This document shows, in pieces, positions 62,521-64,000 of a stretch of DNA of 64,000 nucleotides. Positions within the stretch are counted from its first letter, which is position 1; each line of letters opens with the position of its first letter. Both the position numbers and the translations under genes were made by a program. This stretch comes from Anodontia alba. Lineage: Eukaryota; Mollusca; Bivalvia; Lucinida; Lucinidae. Location of the stretch: the NCBI GenBank assembly GCA_964016985.1, contig OZ024827.1, forward strand, positions 16,249,374 through 16,313,373, in the 5' to 3' direction. The notes under the pieces are model-generated. The model was not told where the DNA came from. It made no database searches and saw nothing but the letters and a program-made list of their open reading frames with translations.

Positions 62521-62558
62521 GACCTTGGCACGGGACATGTTCGTATTTCACAAACACA

Positions 62559-62591
<33 letters not shown>

Positions 62592-63640
62592 TGGGGTGGG
62601 AGAAAGTGGGGGTGCGGGGTGTCTGCACTAAAATGGGTTAATGAGTCCCTTTATTCAAATGTTTTTTATGCTGAAATTACTTGTTCTTTTTTGAAGATGC
62701 TATCTAAATGTTTGAGATATCGTTTTGAAACAATCACCAATCTAAATTACTAAACCTTAAAATAGAGTAATTATATATAGGGGGAATGTTGACAGCTTTT
62801 AGCATTCTCTGAATTATTGTGCGGAAATTTCGAGATGAAATTATTTTGTAAACATTTCAAAGGAAGGCATGTATCCGTTAAGCATACAGATCAATGCATA
62901 AAACTTTTTTCTAACCCAATATATAGGCCCTGTACATGAATAGAATAGTAAACACCCACTGGATGGACCATCTTGCCCCAAACCTTTGGGATAAAAGGAT
63001 CCACTCAAATGGTTATTCACATTCATATATATGCAAAATGTTATTGACCGGCGCGGGAATAGAGTATTTTATCAGCTCACAAAGGATTTTTTAAATATAT
63101 ATTTGCCGCCATCGTCGGTGTCTGACGTTTCACCCACGCATTTAAGTGTTTGTATCTGTCGGGAACACCAGTGTCTGACTTCACATCCAAGCCATTAATT
63201 TGTTGATTTCGGTAATGTCTAACTTTGAATGCGCATGTTGAGACACTCAGAGGGGCTAGGACCTGGTTGTTTGGCTGAGAATGCTCGTATGAGCAGCTAG
63301 ATGTAGCTAAGGTTCTGGCGAGATTGTACAATTGCGCAATGAGTTACAAGATCGCTCAACGAGCCGTGCAAACAAGTGTTTTGAACCATAGTGAAAGTTG
63401 AGGTCGAGGATTATAAGTGACAGTTCCAATTCGGTTCTTTTGTTGTGGTTTATTACTGTTCTGTGTTTATGTTGGTGATTTATTCCATTTTCCGGTTTTA
63501 CTGCAGCAGACTTGGGTCTAACTAAAGGCTCCTAATATCAGAAAACTATGGCAGAAATAAAATAAAACCGTGATATGTATTTCAAAGCTAAGAGACTAAA
63601 AAATAAGGATACAAAAATGATAAACAAAGTTCGTGTTTAA
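62521..63640. other. No gene seen
   Basis: A T run (62562-62590) then apparently unique sequence. Short frames here lack recognisable domains. Confidence 0.4.
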
Positions 63641-64000
63641 GACTCACGCCTCGGGTGGTGGGGGAGTATCTACTGGTATAAATGTGTATGCTAAAATCTG
63701 AAAACCCACTCCGTTCATATCCTTAGACTTTGAAAAAAAAAGGACCCATTCAAATACTTAAAAAGTTCAAACATATTCATATCTGGCGCATGCTAAAATA
63801 GCTTCTAGATAAGATCTGGTAATTAACTTATCAAGTTCTGGTATGTTTTTCTTTTTAAATATTAATGTATAAAATAAATCTCGTGGAGATCCCAAATTGA
63901 CTAAAATTTATCAAACTTTAATATACCCTTGTACCATATCTTTAAGTAAACATGAACAAAATTTGCACCGGTACTTAGACGTTTAGGTCTAAATATTTTG
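63641..64000. repeat. Left part of a phrase-repeat element, diverged
   Basis: 'ctcgggtggtgggggag' near 63649 then 'ccgttcatatccttagactt', 'aggacccattcaaatactta' and 'acatattcatatctggcg' follow the phrase pattern of the 20485-21000 element. The other end is not found within the window. Confidence 0.6.

Overview
This is eukaryotic, AT-rich, gene-poor DNA, most plausibly from a marine bivalve mollusc (perhaps a venerid clam; the species level is a guess). The pointers are a tRNA-headed SINE of clam type, molluscan-style minisatellites such as the ACGTCGATGCAACGTCATGACG-like arrays and the 145-bp 'cttggtaggaagcatc' array, intron-poor B-box/TRIM-like genes, and very dense short inverted-repeat elements. 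No bacterial or viral gene organisation is visible.

Two host genes can be supported. A single-exon B-box protein with a repeat-rich linker and a probable beta-propeller C-terminal half lies on the minus strand (8210-9967). A riboflavin transporter of the SLC52A family lies on the plus strand: leader exon from 33153, coding exons 33302-34525 and 37371-37568, joined in phase 0 to give 473 residues. Transposable elements crowd both genes. One foldback element ends 8 bp beyond the B-box stop codon. Another starts 13 bp after the transporter stop codon. The transporter's only visible coding intron holds a 110-bp palindromic element 47 bp inside the donor, a SINE/foldback composite, a TTAA element and other hairpins.

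Dead autonomous transposons: a LINE relic at 985-2570 (minus), a mariner relic at 2847-4700, a LINE at 17163-19510 (minus) with an N-terminal 2A-like NPGP motif and an internal deletion, a 5'-truncated LINE at 25453-27133 (minus) nested inside a 2.7-kb inverted-repeat element (24978-27695), and two copies of a Tc1-like transposase fragment in an almost identical 548-bp tandem duplication (57231-58330).

Non-autonomous elements make up much of the rest. Family A foldbacks (termini CATYACGAAAACAYGCCTAT) occur about thirteen times. Family B and C palindromes share the same core plan with covarying stem bases. TTAA-bounded elements with CCC...GGG ends look piggyBac-like. TA-bounded elements with CAGT termini look Tc1/pogo-like. 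Phrase-repeat elements with G- and C-rich ends have 8-bp target duplications (hAT-like). One 300-bp element has a 9-bp duplication (Mutator-like). Tandem arrays lie at 4785-5215, 13420-13925, 14080-17160, 52500-54540 and 62200-62520.

The most interesting signal is that several unrelated terminal-repeat families carry, near their middle, a long almost perfect palindrome that stays self-complementary while the flanks decay, and that between families A, B and C the palindrome changes at the same positions on both arms. Labels A to P used below are local to this window, not database names.
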